Below, in pieces: positions 1 to 7,513 of a stretch of DNA of 11,177 bases. The DNA is taken from contig JAUXEH010000073.1 of the NCBI GenBank assembly GCA_030620655.1, forward strand, positions 1-11,177, in the 5' to 3' direction. Source of the DNA: Candidatus Aminicenantota bacterium (lineage in GTDB: Bacteria > Acidobacteriota > Aminicenantia > Aminicenantales > Aminicenantaceae). The position numbers and the translations under genes were made by a program. Each line of letters starts with the position of its first letter. The stretch's first letter is position 1. The notes under the pieces were generated by a model. The model saw only the letters and a list, made by a program, of their open reading frames with translations. It did not search any database and had not been told where the DNA came from.

Positions 1-1062
1 AAACTAGAGGCTGTCCAGGCGCTGCGCCGGACCGAAGAGGAGACCCGGGAAAAGAGCCAGGCCATGGCGCAGGATATCATCAGCCAGGCAATCCAGAGGT
101 CTGCGGCCGAACATGTGGTGGCAACCACGGTATCGGTGGTCGATCTCCCCTCTGATGACATGAAGGGACGCATCATCGGCAGGGAAGGACGGAACATCCG
201 GGCCCTGGAGCTTGCCACGGGGGTGGACATCATCGTGGACGACACTCCTGAAGCCGTGATCCTGTCCAGCTTCGATCCTATCCGCCGGGAGATGGCCCGG
301 CTGGCCATCCAGAAGCTAGTGAACGACGGACGCATCCATCCCGCCCGTATAGAAGAGGTGGTGGAAACGGTCAAGGAGGAGCTGGACCGCAAGATCAGGC
401 AGGAAGGGGAATCCGCGGCCCTGGAGCTGCGGATCCAGGACCTGCATCCCGAGCTGATCAAACATTTGGGGAAACTGAAGTACCGGACGAGCTACGGGCA
501 GAACGTGCTCCAGCATTCCAAAGAGGTCGCTACCCTGTCGGCCCTGATGGCGACAGAGCTGGGCCTGGACGTCCGGGTCGCTCTCCGGGCCGGGCTGCTG
601 CACGATATCGGGAAAGCCGTCGATCGCGATGTCGAGGGGACCCACACGGAGCTGAGTGTGGCGCTGGCCAAGAAGCACGGGGAGTCGGAGGCTGTTTGCC
701 AGGCCATCGCCTCCCACCACCGGGACATCGATTTCCCTTCTATCGAGGCGGTGCTGGTCCAGGCGGCCGACACGCTCTCCGCAGCCCGGCCGGGTGCGCG
801 GCGGGAACTGCTGGAGACGTACATAAAACGGCTGGAGAAGCTGGAGGAGGTGGCCCATTCCTTCGATGGCGTGGCCAAGGCCTTCGCCCTGCAGGCAGGG
901 CGTGAGATCCGCATCATCGTGGAGAGCCGGAAGATCTCCGACGACCAGGCGACCCTGGCAGCCAAGGAGATCGCCCAGAAGATCAAGGATGAGCTCGATT
1001 ACCCCGGACAGATCAAGGTCACGGTCATTCGAGAGATGAGGGCGGTTGAGTATGCCAGATAG
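1..1062 (+). CDS. rny: Ribonuclease Y, 5'-truncated by the window edge
   Basis: RNase Y is a membrane-anchored endoribonuclease that starts bulk mRNA decay. The frame is open from base 1, and the ATG at 64 is internal, so the gene begins upstream. The 353 visible residues compare with about 520 in the full protein; the N-terminal membrane helix and most of the coiled coil are missing. In window numbering, a charged helical stretch (1-30) leads into a KH RNA-binding domain with the GRIIGREGRN loop (about 56-65). The HD phosphohydrolase domain follows, with its metal-binding His-Asp pair at codons 201-202 in LLHDIGKA. The C-terminus, VIREMRAVEYAR, is the usual family ending. The stop overlaps the ymdB start by 11 nt, and rny-ymdB adjacency is common in bacteria that have RNase Y. 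Identification is secure. Confidence 0.97.
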   Translation, partial: KLEAVQALRRTEEETREKSQAMAQDIISQAIQRSAAEHVVATTVSVVDLPSDDMKGRIIGREGRNIRALELATGVDIIVDDTPEAVILSSFDPIRREMARLAIQKLVNDGRIHPARIEEVVETVKEELDRKIRQEGESAALELRIQDLHPELIKHLGKLKYRTSYGQNVLQHSKEVATLSALMATELGLDVRVALRAGLLHDIGKAVDRDVEGTHTELSVALAKKHGESEAVCQAIASHHRDIDFPSIEAVLVQAADTLSAARPGARRELLETYIKRLEKLEEVAHSFDGVAKAFALQAGREIRIIVESRKISDDQATLAAKEIAQKIKDELDYPGQIKVTVIREMRAVEYAR

Positions 1063-1855
1063 ACTGAGCGTGTTGTTCCTCGGGGATGTCATCGGCCGTC
1101 CCGGGAGGCGGGCGCTCGATATTTTTCTGCCGCCCCTGGTCGAGGAACTGAACCCCACTCTCGTCATCGCCAATGCGGAGAACGCCGCGGGTGGTGTCGG
1201 GATCACGGAAAAGATCGGGAGGGACCTGTTTTCCCAGATCGATGTGCTGACTTCGGGCAACCACATCTGGGACAAGAGGGATGCCCTTGAGTACCTGGAA
1301 CAGGAACCCCGCCTACTGCGGCCGGCCAACTATCCCGATCCCAATCCCGGGAAGGGATCCTATATCTGGGAGGGCAAACAGGGAGAAAAGGTGGGAGTCC
1401 TGAACCTGCAGGGCCGGGTCTTCATGGAGCCCATTGAGTGTCCTTTCCGGGTCGCCGACAGGGAGGTGGAAAAACTCCGGTCCATCACTCCGGTGATCGT
1501 GGTGGATTTTCATGCCGAGGCCACCTCGGAGAAACAGGCCCTGGGCTGGCACCTGGACGGCCGGGTTTCCGCTGTCTTGGGCACCCACACCCACGTCCCC
1601 ACCGCGGACGAACGGGTGCTGCCCAAAGGCACGGCCTACATCAGCGATGCCGGGATGGTCGGCGGGTATGATTCGGTCATCGGGATCAAGAAGGAGCAGG
1701 CCCTGCTGAGGTTCTTGACCTCGCGGCCCCAGCGTTTCGAGCCTTCGAAGGAGCGGAGCGTCCTGGGCGGGGTCTTTATCGAGATAGAGACGCAGACCGG
1801 CCGGGCGGTTTCGATCCAGCGCAGGCTCGTTATCGGGGATGGATGTGGAGAATAA
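1052..1855 (+). CDS. ymdB: YmdB-family metallophosphodiesterase (TIGR00282)
   Basis: This is a 267-residue calcineurin-like phosphoesterase of the YmdB/TIGR00282 family. In Bacillus subtilis YmdB hydrolyses 2',3'-cyclic nucleotides in vitro and affects biofilm and motility decisions; its role here is unknown. All expected dinuclear metal ligands are visible: D12 (LGDVIGRPG), E43-N44 (NAEN), N70 (SGNH), H154 (VDFHAEA), and H179 and H181 (GTHTHVPTAD). A TTG at 1046 is in frame, but the ATG at 1052 has GAGGG at 1038-1042, 9 nt upstream, so ATG is preferred. The gene overlaps rny by 11 nt and xseA by 17 nt, which suggests translational coupling. Its link to RNase Y suggests it acts on RNA-decay products or cyclic nucleotides, but that is inference. 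Confidence 0.94.
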   Translation: MPDRLSVLFLGDVIGRPGRRALDIFLPPLVEELNPTLVIANAENAAGGVGITEKIGRDLFSQIDVLTSGNHIWDKRDALEYLEQEPRLLRPANYPDPNPGKGSYIWEGKQGEKVGVLNLQGRVFMEPIECPFRVADREVEKLRSITPVIVVDFHAEATSEKQALGWHLDGRVSAVLGTHTHVPTADERVLPKGTAYISDAGMVGGYDSVIGIKKEQALLRFLTSRPQRFEPSKERSVLGGVFIEIETQTGRAVSIQRRLVIGDGCGE

Positions 1856-3215
1856 CACCGCTGCCCTTCGCCCGGACAGGATTTTCACCATCTCGGAGCT
1901 CACGCGACTGGTAAAGACCGAGCTGGAGAAGGCGTTCCCGGGGCCCCTGTGGGTCGAGGGCGAGCTGTCCAACTTCACCCGGGCCCATTCCGGGCACCTG
2001 TATTTCGATCTGAAGGACGAGCGAAGCCAGCTTCGCGCCGTCATGTGGCGCTCCCAGGCCCAGAGGGTTCCCTTCGAGCTCGAGAGTGGGCTGCAGGTGG
2101 TGTGCAGGGGACAGATCACCGTGTACGAGCGCCGCGGGCAGTATCAGTTCCAGGCCGAGCTGATCGAGCCCAAAGGCAAGGGCGCGCTCCAGCTGGCCTT
2201 CGAGCAGCTCAAGGAAAAGCTCCGCAAAGAGGGCCTGTTCTCTCCAGAGATCAAGAAGCCCCTTCCGGTCTTCCCCCACACCATCGGAGTTGTGACCTCG
2301 CCCCGGGGCGCCGCCATCATAGACATCCTAAGGACCCTGGATAGGCGGTTCGCGCGGCTGCACATCCTGATCTATCCGGTCAAGGTCCAGGGGGAGGGTG
2401 CCGGCGGAGAGATCGTAGAGGGAATTGATTATTTTTCCGCCCGCAAGGATGTGGATGTGGTAATCGTGGGGCGTGGGGGAGGATCCCTGGAGGACCTATG
2501 GGCCTTCAACGAAGAGGTCGTCGCGCGCGCCATTGCCCGCTGTTCCGTTCCGGTGATCTCGGCGGTGGGCCATGAGGTGGATTTCACCATCGCGGACTTT
2601 GTGGCCGACATCCGGGCTTCCACACCCACCGCGGCCGCCGAGCTGGTGATCGAGGAGGAGGCGGGCTTCCAGGAGAGGATCGAAAACCTCCAGCGGCGCC
2701 TGGGCCAGAACCTGCGCTTCACGGCGCAGGAGCAAAGGAACAGGGTCCTCTCCCTTGTCCGTCATCCGGTTTTCCAGGGCTTCCGGCTGCGCATCCTCAA
2801 CCTGACTCAGACCGTGGATGAGCTTGAGATGCGTGCCTTCAACAGCCTTCGTCGGCATTCTCTGAAGATCACGGAGGCCAGGTCGATGACACGGCTGCTG
2901 GATGAGAAAGCCCGCAGCTTGATGGCGGCGAAACTTCAGGCGGTCAAGGCACGCTGGGAGAGGCTTTGTGCGGAGCTGCACGCGCTGAGTCCTCTCAATG
3001 TGTTGAAAAAAGGATACACCCTGTGCTGGGCGCCGGACGGACGTACCCTGGTCCGGAGCGCAGACGAAGTCCGATCCGGACAGGACTTGACGGTGTCCTT
3101 CTTCAAGGGGGAGTTTTCCTGCCGTGTGGCACACGTGGATGCGGAGCGGCGAATCACCGACCGGCCTCCGGGAGCGAAGTCGTCCGAAGACGGTCTTGAG
3201 GAGACAGGCAAATGA
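1839..3215 (+). CDS. xseA: Exodeoxyribonuclease VII large subunit
   Basis: XseA is the catalytic subunit of exonuclease VII, which degrades single-stranded DNA from both ends and acts in mismatch repair and DNA damage processing with several XseB copies. The 458-residue length is normal. An N-terminal OB-fold (about 13-110, beginning FTISELTRLVK and including VEGELSNF) binds ssDNA. The catalytic domain carries SPRGAAIIDI (about 152-161), GRGGGSLEDLW (211-221) and AVGHEVDF (242-249, with conserved H245). A long helical region follows, then the C-terminal LSPLNVLKKGYTL segment typical of the family. The ATG at 1839 lies inside ymdB, with a GGGG stretch just upstream, and the encoded N-terminus fits family proteins. 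The stop overlaps the xseB start in an ATGA, which suits two subunits of one enzyme. Confidence 0.97.
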   Translation: MDVENNTAALRPDRIFTISELTRLVKTELEKAFPGPLWVEGELSNFTRAHSGHLYFDLKDERSQLRAVMWRSQAQRVPFELESGLQVVCRGQITVYERRGQYQFQAELIEPKGKGALQLAFEQLKEKLRKEGLFSPEIKKPLPVFPHTIGVVTSPRGAAIIDILRTLDRRFARLHILIYPVKVQGEGAGGEIVEGIDYFSARKDVDVVIVGRGGGSLEDLWAFNEEVVARAIARCSVPVISAVGHEVDFTIADFVADIRASTPTAAAELVIEEEAGFQERIENLQRRLGQNLRFTAQEQRNRVLSLVRHPVFQGFRLRILNLTQTVDELEMRAFNSLRRHSLKITEARSMTRLLDEKARSLMAAKLQAVKARWERLCAELHALSPLNVLKKGYTLCWAPDGRTLVRSADEVRSGQDLTVSFFKGEFSCRVAHVDAERRITDRPPGAKSSEDGLEETGK

Positions 3216-3502
3216 CGCAAAAAAGTTTTGAAAAGGCCTTGGCGGAGTTGGAGACCGTCGTGGAGAAGATGGAGGCCGGCGAGTCGTCCCTGGATGAATC
3301 CCTGGCCCTTTTTGAGAAGGGGGTACAGCTGGCCAAGTTCCTGCGGGAGGAGCTGGGGAAAGCGGAGAAAAAGGTCGAGATCCTGCTGAAAAACTCCGAG
3401 GGGCAGGTCACGGGCGAACCCTTCGATCTGCCTGAAGAGGAAAATACGGACAAGAAGCCACAGGAAGGCGGTTCCGGAGAGAACGACAGCCTTCCCTTTT
3501 GA
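3212..3502 (+). CDS. xseB: Exodeoxyribonuclease VII small subunit
   Basis: XseB is the small helical subunit that binds the XseA coiled-coil stalk. The protein has 96 residues. The first 60 or so contain the full family signature: SFEKALAELETVVEKMEAG, then SLDESLALFEKGVQL. The acidic, low-complexity tail after residue 70, ending DSLPF, is a variable extension; family members are usually about 65-85 residues. The ATG is in an ATGA overlap with xseA and has a strong ribosome-binding site, GAGGAGA at 3198-3204, with 7 nt spacing. XseB can therefore be made in excess over XseA, as the enzyme's stoichiometry requires (inference). A 51-nt gap separates it from dxs. Confidence 0.95.
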   Translation: MTQKSFEKALAELETVVEKMEAGESSLDESLALFEKGVQLAKFLREELGKAEKKVEILLKNSEGQVTGEPFDLPEEENTDKKPQEGGSGENDSLPF

Positions 3503-3540
3503 ACAATACCCGCAACCATCGTGAGAAAAGTGGCTGGACG

Positions 3541-3548
3541 AGAGGAGA
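3541..3548 (+). promoter_or_regulatory. Ribosome-binding site fixing the dxs start
   Basis: AGAGGAGA lies 5 nt before the ATG at 3554. An in-frame GTG at 3521 would add 11 residues but has no purine-rich stretch at a useful distance. The site therefore supports the shorter Dxs. Confidence 0.7.
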
Positions 3549-3553
3549 CAGCG

Positions 3554-5437
3554 ATGCCCGCTCTGCTTGAAAGCATTACATCACCCCAGGATCTCAAGGG
3601 TCTGTCGACCCGGGGAATGGGCCAGTTGGCCAAGGAGATCCGGCAGCAGATCATTGATACGGTCTCCCGCACGGGAGGTCATCTTTCCCCCAATCTCGGG
3701 GTTGTGGAGATGACGCTGGCCCTGCATTACGTGTTCGATTCCCCGAAGGACAAGATCATATGGGATGTCGGCCACCAGTGTTACGCCCATAAGATCCTGA
3801 CTGGACGCAGTCGGGAGTTTTCCGGCCTGCGTCAGATGGACGGTGTCTGCGGGTACCCGGTGCGGGAGGAAAGCGAGCACGATGCCTACAACACCGGGCA
3901 TGCCTCCACGGCCCTGTCGGCTGCGCTGGGTTTGGCTGCGGCCCGGGACCGGAAGGGCATGGACCACCATATCATCGCCGTCGTTGGGGACGGAGGCCTG
4001 ACCGGCGGCATCGCCTGGGAGGCCCTCAATCAGAGTGGTCATCTGAGACAGAGGCTTATCATCGTCTTGAATTACAACGAGATGTCCATTTCTCCCAATG
4101 TGGGGGGGCTCTCGCGCTACCTGACATACCTGGTGTCCGGGCAGTACTACCTGCGCATGAAAGACCATGCCAAGACCTTCCTGAAGGCCATCCCCCTGAT
4201 CGGCTGGCCCATGATCAAGGTGGGACGCGCCCTGGAAGAGGCCATCAAGAAGACGTTTTTCCCGGGCCTGCTCTTTGAAGAACTGGGCCTCCGCTACATC
4301 GGTCCGGTCCAGGGTCACAGCCTGCCCTCCCTGATCGAGGTGTTCGAAGAGGCCAAGGGATACGACGGGCCCGTCCTCATCCTCTGTGTAACCAAAAAGG
4401 GGAAAGGTTTTGGGCCGGCACAGGATAATCCATCCAAGTTCCACAGCGCATCCCCTTTCGAGAAATCATCGGGCCGTGTCCTCCAGACGGACAAGCGGCC
4501 GACCTACTCCTCCGTGTTCGGGGAGACCGTCCTAGACATGGCCGATGAAGATGAACGTTTGGTGGCCATCACCGCCGCCATGCCCGATGGGACCGGATTG
4601 GGTCCGTTCGGCAAGAAATACCCGGATCGACTCTTTGATGTAGGGATTGCAGAACAGCATGCCGTGGTGTTTGCCACCGGGCTGGCTCTGGGAGGATACA
4701 AGCCGGTGGTGGCCATCTATTCCACTTTCCTGCAGCGGGCCTACGACCAGCTCTACCATGATGTCTGTCTCATGGACGTCCCGATCCTGTTCGCCTTGGA
4801 CCGTGCCGGGATCGTCCCGGATGACGGCCCCACCCACCAGGGTATCAATGACATTGTCTACCTGCGGCATCTGCCCAACATGATCGTCATGGCCCCCAAA
4901 GATGAGAACGAGCTGCGGCACATGCTGCATTCGGCCTTCAGCTATGGCCATCCGGTCGCTGTCAGGTTCCCCAAGGGGAAGGTCCCCGGCGTCCCCATGG
5001 ACGAGGCCCGGAAAATGATCCCCCTGGGGAAGGCGGAGCTCCTCAGGGAGGGGAAGGATCTCCTGGTGGCGTTCGGCAACATGGTGCGTCCCGCGCTCGA
5101 AGCGGCAGAGGCTCTGGAGAAGAAGGGCATCAGCCTGGCGGTGGCGAATGCGCGGTTCGCCAAACCGCTGGATGGGGACCTGTTCCGGGAATACGCCCGG
5201 CCCGGGGGCACGATCTTAACGGCCGAGGAAGGGGTTATCGACGGGGGGTTCGGGAGTGCGGTCAGGGAATACCTGGACGGGGAAGGGTTTTTCGATCTGC
5301 GCTTCAAGCGCCTGGGGCTTCCTGTGGAAATCTACCCCGTGGGCAAGGTCGAGCAGATCAAGGCCAGGTACCGGCTGGATGTGCCGGGATTGATCGCTCA
5401 AATCGAGGAGTTCTACCGGGGCGGTGGAAAACCCTGA
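3554..5437 (+). CDS. dxs: 1-deoxy-D-xylulose-5-phosphate synthase
   Basis: Dxs condenses pyruvate and glyceraldehyde 3-phosphate to DXP using thiamine diphosphate, the entry step of the MEP isoprenoid pathway; DXP also feeds thiamine and pyridoxal synthesis. The 627 residues from the preferred ATG are a normal length. Visible motifs are GGHLSPNLG (active-site H43), the ThDP/Mg signature G145-D146-G147 with N173 and N175 27-29 residues later, FHSASPF, IAEQHAV with the catalytic Glu, YSTFLQRAYDQ and DGPTHQG (H428). The C-terminal transketolase-like domain follows. Small departures from familiar Dxs motifs are LNYNE for LNDNE (173-176), VPDDG for VGADG (421-425) and RFPKG for RYPRG (471-475). 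The catalytic core is intact, so I expect an active enzyme. It lies 51 nt after xseB, with ispA missing between them, and 14 nt before tlyA. Confidence 0.95.
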   Translation: MPALLESITSPQDLKGLSTRGMGQLAKEIRQQIIDTVSRTGGHLSPNLGVVEMTLALHYVFDSPKDKIIWDVGHQCYAHKILTGRSREFSGLRQMDGVCGYPVREESEHDAYNTGHASTALSAALGLAAARDRKGMDHHIIAVVGDGGLTGGIAWEALNQSGHLRQRLIIVLNYNEMSISPNVGGLSRYLTYLVSGQYYLRMKDHAKTFLKAIPLIGWPMIKVGRALEEAIKKTFFPGLLFEELGLRYIGPVQGHSLPSLIEVFEEAKGYDGPVLILCVTKKGKGFGPAQDNPSKFHSASPFEKSSGRVLQTDKRPTYSSVFGETVLDMADEDERLVAITAAMPDGTGLGPFGKKYPDRLFDVGIAEQHAVVFATGLALGGYKPVVAIYSTFLQRAYDQLYHDVCLMDVPILFALDRAGIVPDDGPTHQGINDIVYLRHLPNMIVMAPKDENELRHMLHSAFSYGHPVAVRFPKGKVPGVPMDEARKMIPLGKAELLREGKDLLVAFGNMVRPALEAAEALEKKGISLAVANARFAKPLDGDLFREYARPGGTILTAEEGVIDGGFGSAVREYLDGEGFFDLRFKRLGLPVEIYPVGKVEQIKARYRLDVPGLIAQIEEFYRGGGKP

Positions 5438-5451
5438 TCGATTATCGGGCT

Positions 5452-6240
5452 ATGAAAGATCGGGCGGATAAGATGCTGGTCGCGCAGGGCCTGGCCGCGA
5501 GCCGTCACCTGGCCCATGCCCTGATCCTGGCGGGGGATGTGTATACGGGAGAGCTCCGCGTCGAGAAGCCAGGTCAGCTGCTTGATGCCGAGAAGAAGCT
5601 ACGCTTGAAACAGCGCCCGCCCTACGTGTCCCGGGGGGGGCTGAAGCTGGAAGCCGCGCTCCTGCATTTCGGGATTCCGGTTCAGGGCCGGGTCGGGCTC
5701 GACCTGGGGGCCTCCACCGGGGGCTTCACCGACTGCCTGCTGCAGAAAGGGGCCTCCCACGTGTATGCCGTGGATGTGGATCCGCGCCAGCTGGACTGGA
5801 AACTGATGAACGATCCCCGGGTGACGGCCATCAAGAAGAATGCCCGCTATCTGACTTCCGGCGACCTGTCGGGGCCAGTGGACCTGACTGTCATGGACCT
5901 GTCCTTCATCTCGCTGCTGAAGGTGCTGCCGGCGCTGTCCGATATTATCGGCGGCGGGCAACTGATCGCGCTCATCAAACCGCAGTTCGAGGTGGGGAAA
6001 GGCCGCGTGGGGAAAAAGGGCGTGATCAAGGATCCGTCGCTTCACCTCGAGGTGCTGTCCCGGGTGACCGCGGATGCGGATTCCCTGGGTTTCGGATTGG
6101 CAGGAGTCATGCGTTCTCCCGTTTCGGGCCAGAAGGGGAACCGGGAGTTCCTGGCGCTTTGGGAGCTGGGGCCCTCTTCACTGACCCCGGAGCAGAGAGA
6201 AACTCAGATCAAGGAGGCGGTGTGGGATGAGACAAATTGA
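5452..6240 (+). CDS. tlyA: TlyA-family RNA methyltransferase (S4 + FtsJ-like domains)
   Basis: TlyA-family proteins combine an S4 RNA-binding domain with a Rossmann-fold S-adenosylmethionine methyltransferase domain. The mycobacterial member 2'-O-methylates 16S and 23S rRNA; older databases call the family hemolysins. The protein has 262 residues. The S4-like part (about 1-62) includes the ALILAGDV helix and ends at PPYVSRGGLKLEAAL, the usual linker. The SAM-binding loop is DLGASTGG (84-91), followed by VDVDPRQLDWKL. MDLSFIS (148-154, D149) and LIKPQFEVGKG (K176) match the conserved catalytic residues. No clear Shine-Dalgarno sequence precedes the ATG, so translation may depend on coupling to dxs, 14 nt upstream. 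An in-frame ATG at 5473 would cut into the S4 domain and is less likely. The 3' end overlaps nadK by 14 nt. The substrate in this organism is not known. Confidence 0.93.
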   Translation: MKDRADKMLVAQGLAASRHLAHALILAGDVYTGELRVEKPGQLLDAEKKLRLKQRPPYVSRGGLKLEAALLHFGIPVQGRVGLDLGASTGGFTDCLLQKGASHVYAVDVDPRQLDWKLMNDPRVTAIKKNARYLTSGDLSGPVDLTVMDLSFISLLKVLPALSDIIGGGQLIALIKPQFEVGKGRVGKKGVIKDPSLHLEVLSRVTADADSLGFGLAGVMRSPVSGQKGNREFLALWELGPSSLTPEQRETQIKEAVWDETN

Positions 6241-7078
6241 GCGAGTCGGATTCGTCATCAAGCCGCATGCCCCGGAAGTCGATACGGCACTGAGACAGCT
6301 GCTCGGCTATTTTTCCGAACGCGGGGTGGAGTGCCGGTTAGAGTCCGCGGCTGCGGAAATGCTCGGACAGCGGCAGGGCGTTTCACGTGAGGCGCTGCCG
6401 GCCGAGGTCGACCTGGTGATCGTCCTGGGCGGGGACGGCACCCTGCTCAGCATCGCGCACCTGGCCGCCGAGAGCCGTGTGCCGGTACTGGGCGTGAACA
6501 TGGGAAGCCTGGGATTCTTGACCGAGGTCCCCTTGGATGAGGTGTTCGTGACCCTGGACGCCTACCTGGCCGGCGAAGAACACATCGTCAGCCCCCGGCA
6601 GGTCCTGGAAGCGGACACACGCGGGAAGACCTATTACTGTCTCAATGACATCGTGATCAATAAGGGCGCCCTGGCTCGTATGATACAGTGCGCGATGTGG
6701 ATCAATGACAAGGAGGTCGCCATCCCCCGTTCCGATGGGCTTATCATCGCGACCCCGACGGGCTCGACGGCCTATTCCCTCTCCGCCGGCGGCCCCATCA
6801 TCCAGCCTTACATCCCGGCCATCATCATTGCCCCCATCTGCCCCCACACGCTGTCATTCCGTCCCATGCTGGTCGCATCCGACTCCCGGATCAGGGTCCA
6901 GATGCAGACCAAGGGAGAGAAGGCCTACCTGACCCTGGACGGGCAGCGGGGCTACCTGATGGAAAAGAACGAAACCGTGGCAGTGCGGACCAGCGCCCTC
7001 AAGTTGGAGTTGATCTCGTCGCCGCGGAGGAATTATTTCGACCTCCTGCAGGAGAAACTAGGCTGGGGCAAGAAATAG
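6227..7078 (+). CDS. nadK: NAD kinase
   Basis: NadK phosphorylates NAD to NADP and is the only de novo source of NADP in most bacteria. The 283-residue protein shows GGDGT (68-72, catalytic D70), LNDIVI (139-144, where most NAD kinases have N-E rather than N-D), the nucleotide-binding stretch SDGLIIATPTGSTAYSLSAG from residue 169, and PICPHTLSFRP. It ends with NYFDLLQEKLGWG, a tail that resembles deltaproteobacterial NadK proteins from memory. The ATG lies inside tlyA and has a strong AAGGAGG at 6211-6217, with 9 nt spacing. It is the last gene of the left operon before an AT-rich gap. The adjacent trxA-trxB pair uses NADPH, so the neighbourhood is metabolically coherent. Confidence 0.96.
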   Translation: MRQIERVGFVIKPHAPEVDTALRQLLGYFSERGVECRLESAAAEMLGQRQGVSREALPAEVDLVIVLGGDGTLLSIAHLAAESRVPVLGVNMGSLGFLTEVPLDEVFVTLDAYLAGEEHIVSPRQVLEADTRGKTYYCLNDIVINKGALARMIQCAMWINDKEVAIPRSDGLIIATPTGSTAYSLSAGGPIIQPYIPAIIIAPICPHTLSFRPMLVASDSRIRVQMQTKGEKAYLTLDGQRGYLMEKNETVAVRTSALKLELISSPRRNYFDLLQEKLGWGKK

Positions 7079-7171
7079 TAGGGGTCAGGCTTTGATAATT
7101 TTGATATATTATGACAACATATTTATTGAAATCACTATATCAAACTTATTAACCTGGATTAGTCATAAAAA
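7079..7171 (+). promoter_or_regulatory. AT-rich intergenic region, probable trxA-trxB promoter
   Basis: This 93-nt gap after nadK is strikingly AT-rich against GC-rich surroundings and is the only sizeable non-coding stretch between same-strand genes. It holds several -10-like words (TATATT 7105-7110, TATATC 7136-7141) and -35-like words (TTGATA 7092-7097 and 7101-7106, ATGACA 7111-7116, TTGAAA 7126-7131), but no pair has ideal spacing; ATGACA/TATATC has 19 nt between. The position and composition support a promoter, but I cannot name the true start point. The first bases (GGGGTCAGGC, 7081-7090) recall ends of short palindromic or RAYT-associated elements, which would be another explanation. 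No GC-rich hairpin with a T-run that would terminate nadK is visible. Confidence 0.45.
7100..7144. repeat. 9-bp inverted repeat in the gap upstream of trxA
   Basis: TTTGATATA (7100-7108) is the exact reverse complement of TATATCAAA (7136-7144), with 27 nt between. The shorter word TTTGATA also occurs as a direct copy at 7091-7097. An imperfect dyad, TTGA...TCAA, spans 7126-7143. These could be regulator half-sites, a weak hairpin, or chance matches in AT-rich DNA. The repeat itself is seen directly; its function is unknown. Confidence 0.5.
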
Positions 7172-7173
7172 AT

Positions 7174-7179
7174 GGAGGA
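7174..7179 (+). promoter_or_regulatory. Ribosome-binding site fixing the trxA start
   Basis: GGAGGA sits just inside an in-frame ATG at 7172, so that ATG is probably not used. It lies 4 nt before the GTG at 7184 but only 1 nt before the ATG at 7181. GTG 7184 is the best-spaced start and gives a thioredoxin of standard length. Confidence 0.65.
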
Positions 7180-7183
7180 CATG

Positions 7184-7513
7184 GTGTCTGACGAAAGCTT
7201 ATTGAATGTGACGGATGCGAACTTTGAAGATGAGGTCATCGGTTCCGACCTCCCGGTGCTGGTGGACTTCTGGGCGGTTTGGTGCGGCCCCTGCCACATG
7301 GTGTCGCCCTTCGTGGAACAGATCGGCGAGGAGTACAAGGACCGGCTCAAGGTGGCGAAGCTGAATGTAGACGAAAATCAGAGTGTTCCCGCCAAATACG
7401 GCATCATGAGTATCCCCACACTCCTGCTGTTCAAGGGGGGAGAGCCCAAGGAAACCATCGTGGGCGCGCTGCCCAAGGACATGATCGTCGCAGCCATATC
7501 CAAGCACCTATGA
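7184..7513 (+). CDS. trxA: Thioredoxin
   Basis: TrxA is a small cytoplasmic dithiol-disulfide oxidoreductase that reduces target proteins and is recycled by TrxB with NADPH. From the preferred GTG start it has 109 residues, the classic thioredoxin length. The active site WCGPC is at 33-37, preceded by VLVDFWAVW, and the cis-proline loop is SIPT with P78. The fold continues with TLLLFKGGEP and a C-terminal helix. Residue 38 after the second cysteine is His where many thioredoxins have Lys or Arg; this is a mild variation. In-frame ATGs at 7172 and 7181 are alternative starts but are poorly placed relative to the GGAGGA site. The stop overlaps trxB in an ATGA, so enzyme and substrate are translated together. 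It is probably transcribed from the AT-rich gap upstream. Confidence 0.95.
   Translation: MSDESLLNVTDANFEDEVIGSDLPVLVDFWAVWCGPCHMVSPFVEQIGEEYKDRLKVAKLNVDENQSVPAKYGIMSIPTLLLFKGGEPKETIVGALPKDMIVAAISKHL

Noticed and set aside
316..1329. Long antisense open frame opposite rny and ymdB
   Set aside because: It lies opposite two well-supported genes and its translation has no recognisable domain and the Arg/Pro/Ser-rich make-up typical of GC-rich shadow frames.
5452..6240. Hemolysin annotation for the TlyA-family gene
   Set aside because: Visible S4 and SAM-methyltransferase motifs support RNA methylation; the hemolysin name is historical and nothing here suggests a pore-forming protein.
7092..7105. 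FNR/CRP-like site in the AT-rich gap
   Set aside because: The two TTGAT words are in direct, not inverted, orientation and do not fit TTGAT-N4-ATCAA.
7279..7509. N-terminal extension of trxB in an open frame through trxA
   Set aside because: The extension is an out-of-frame reading of trxA; the FAD-binding N-terminus starts correctly at the ATG at 7510.
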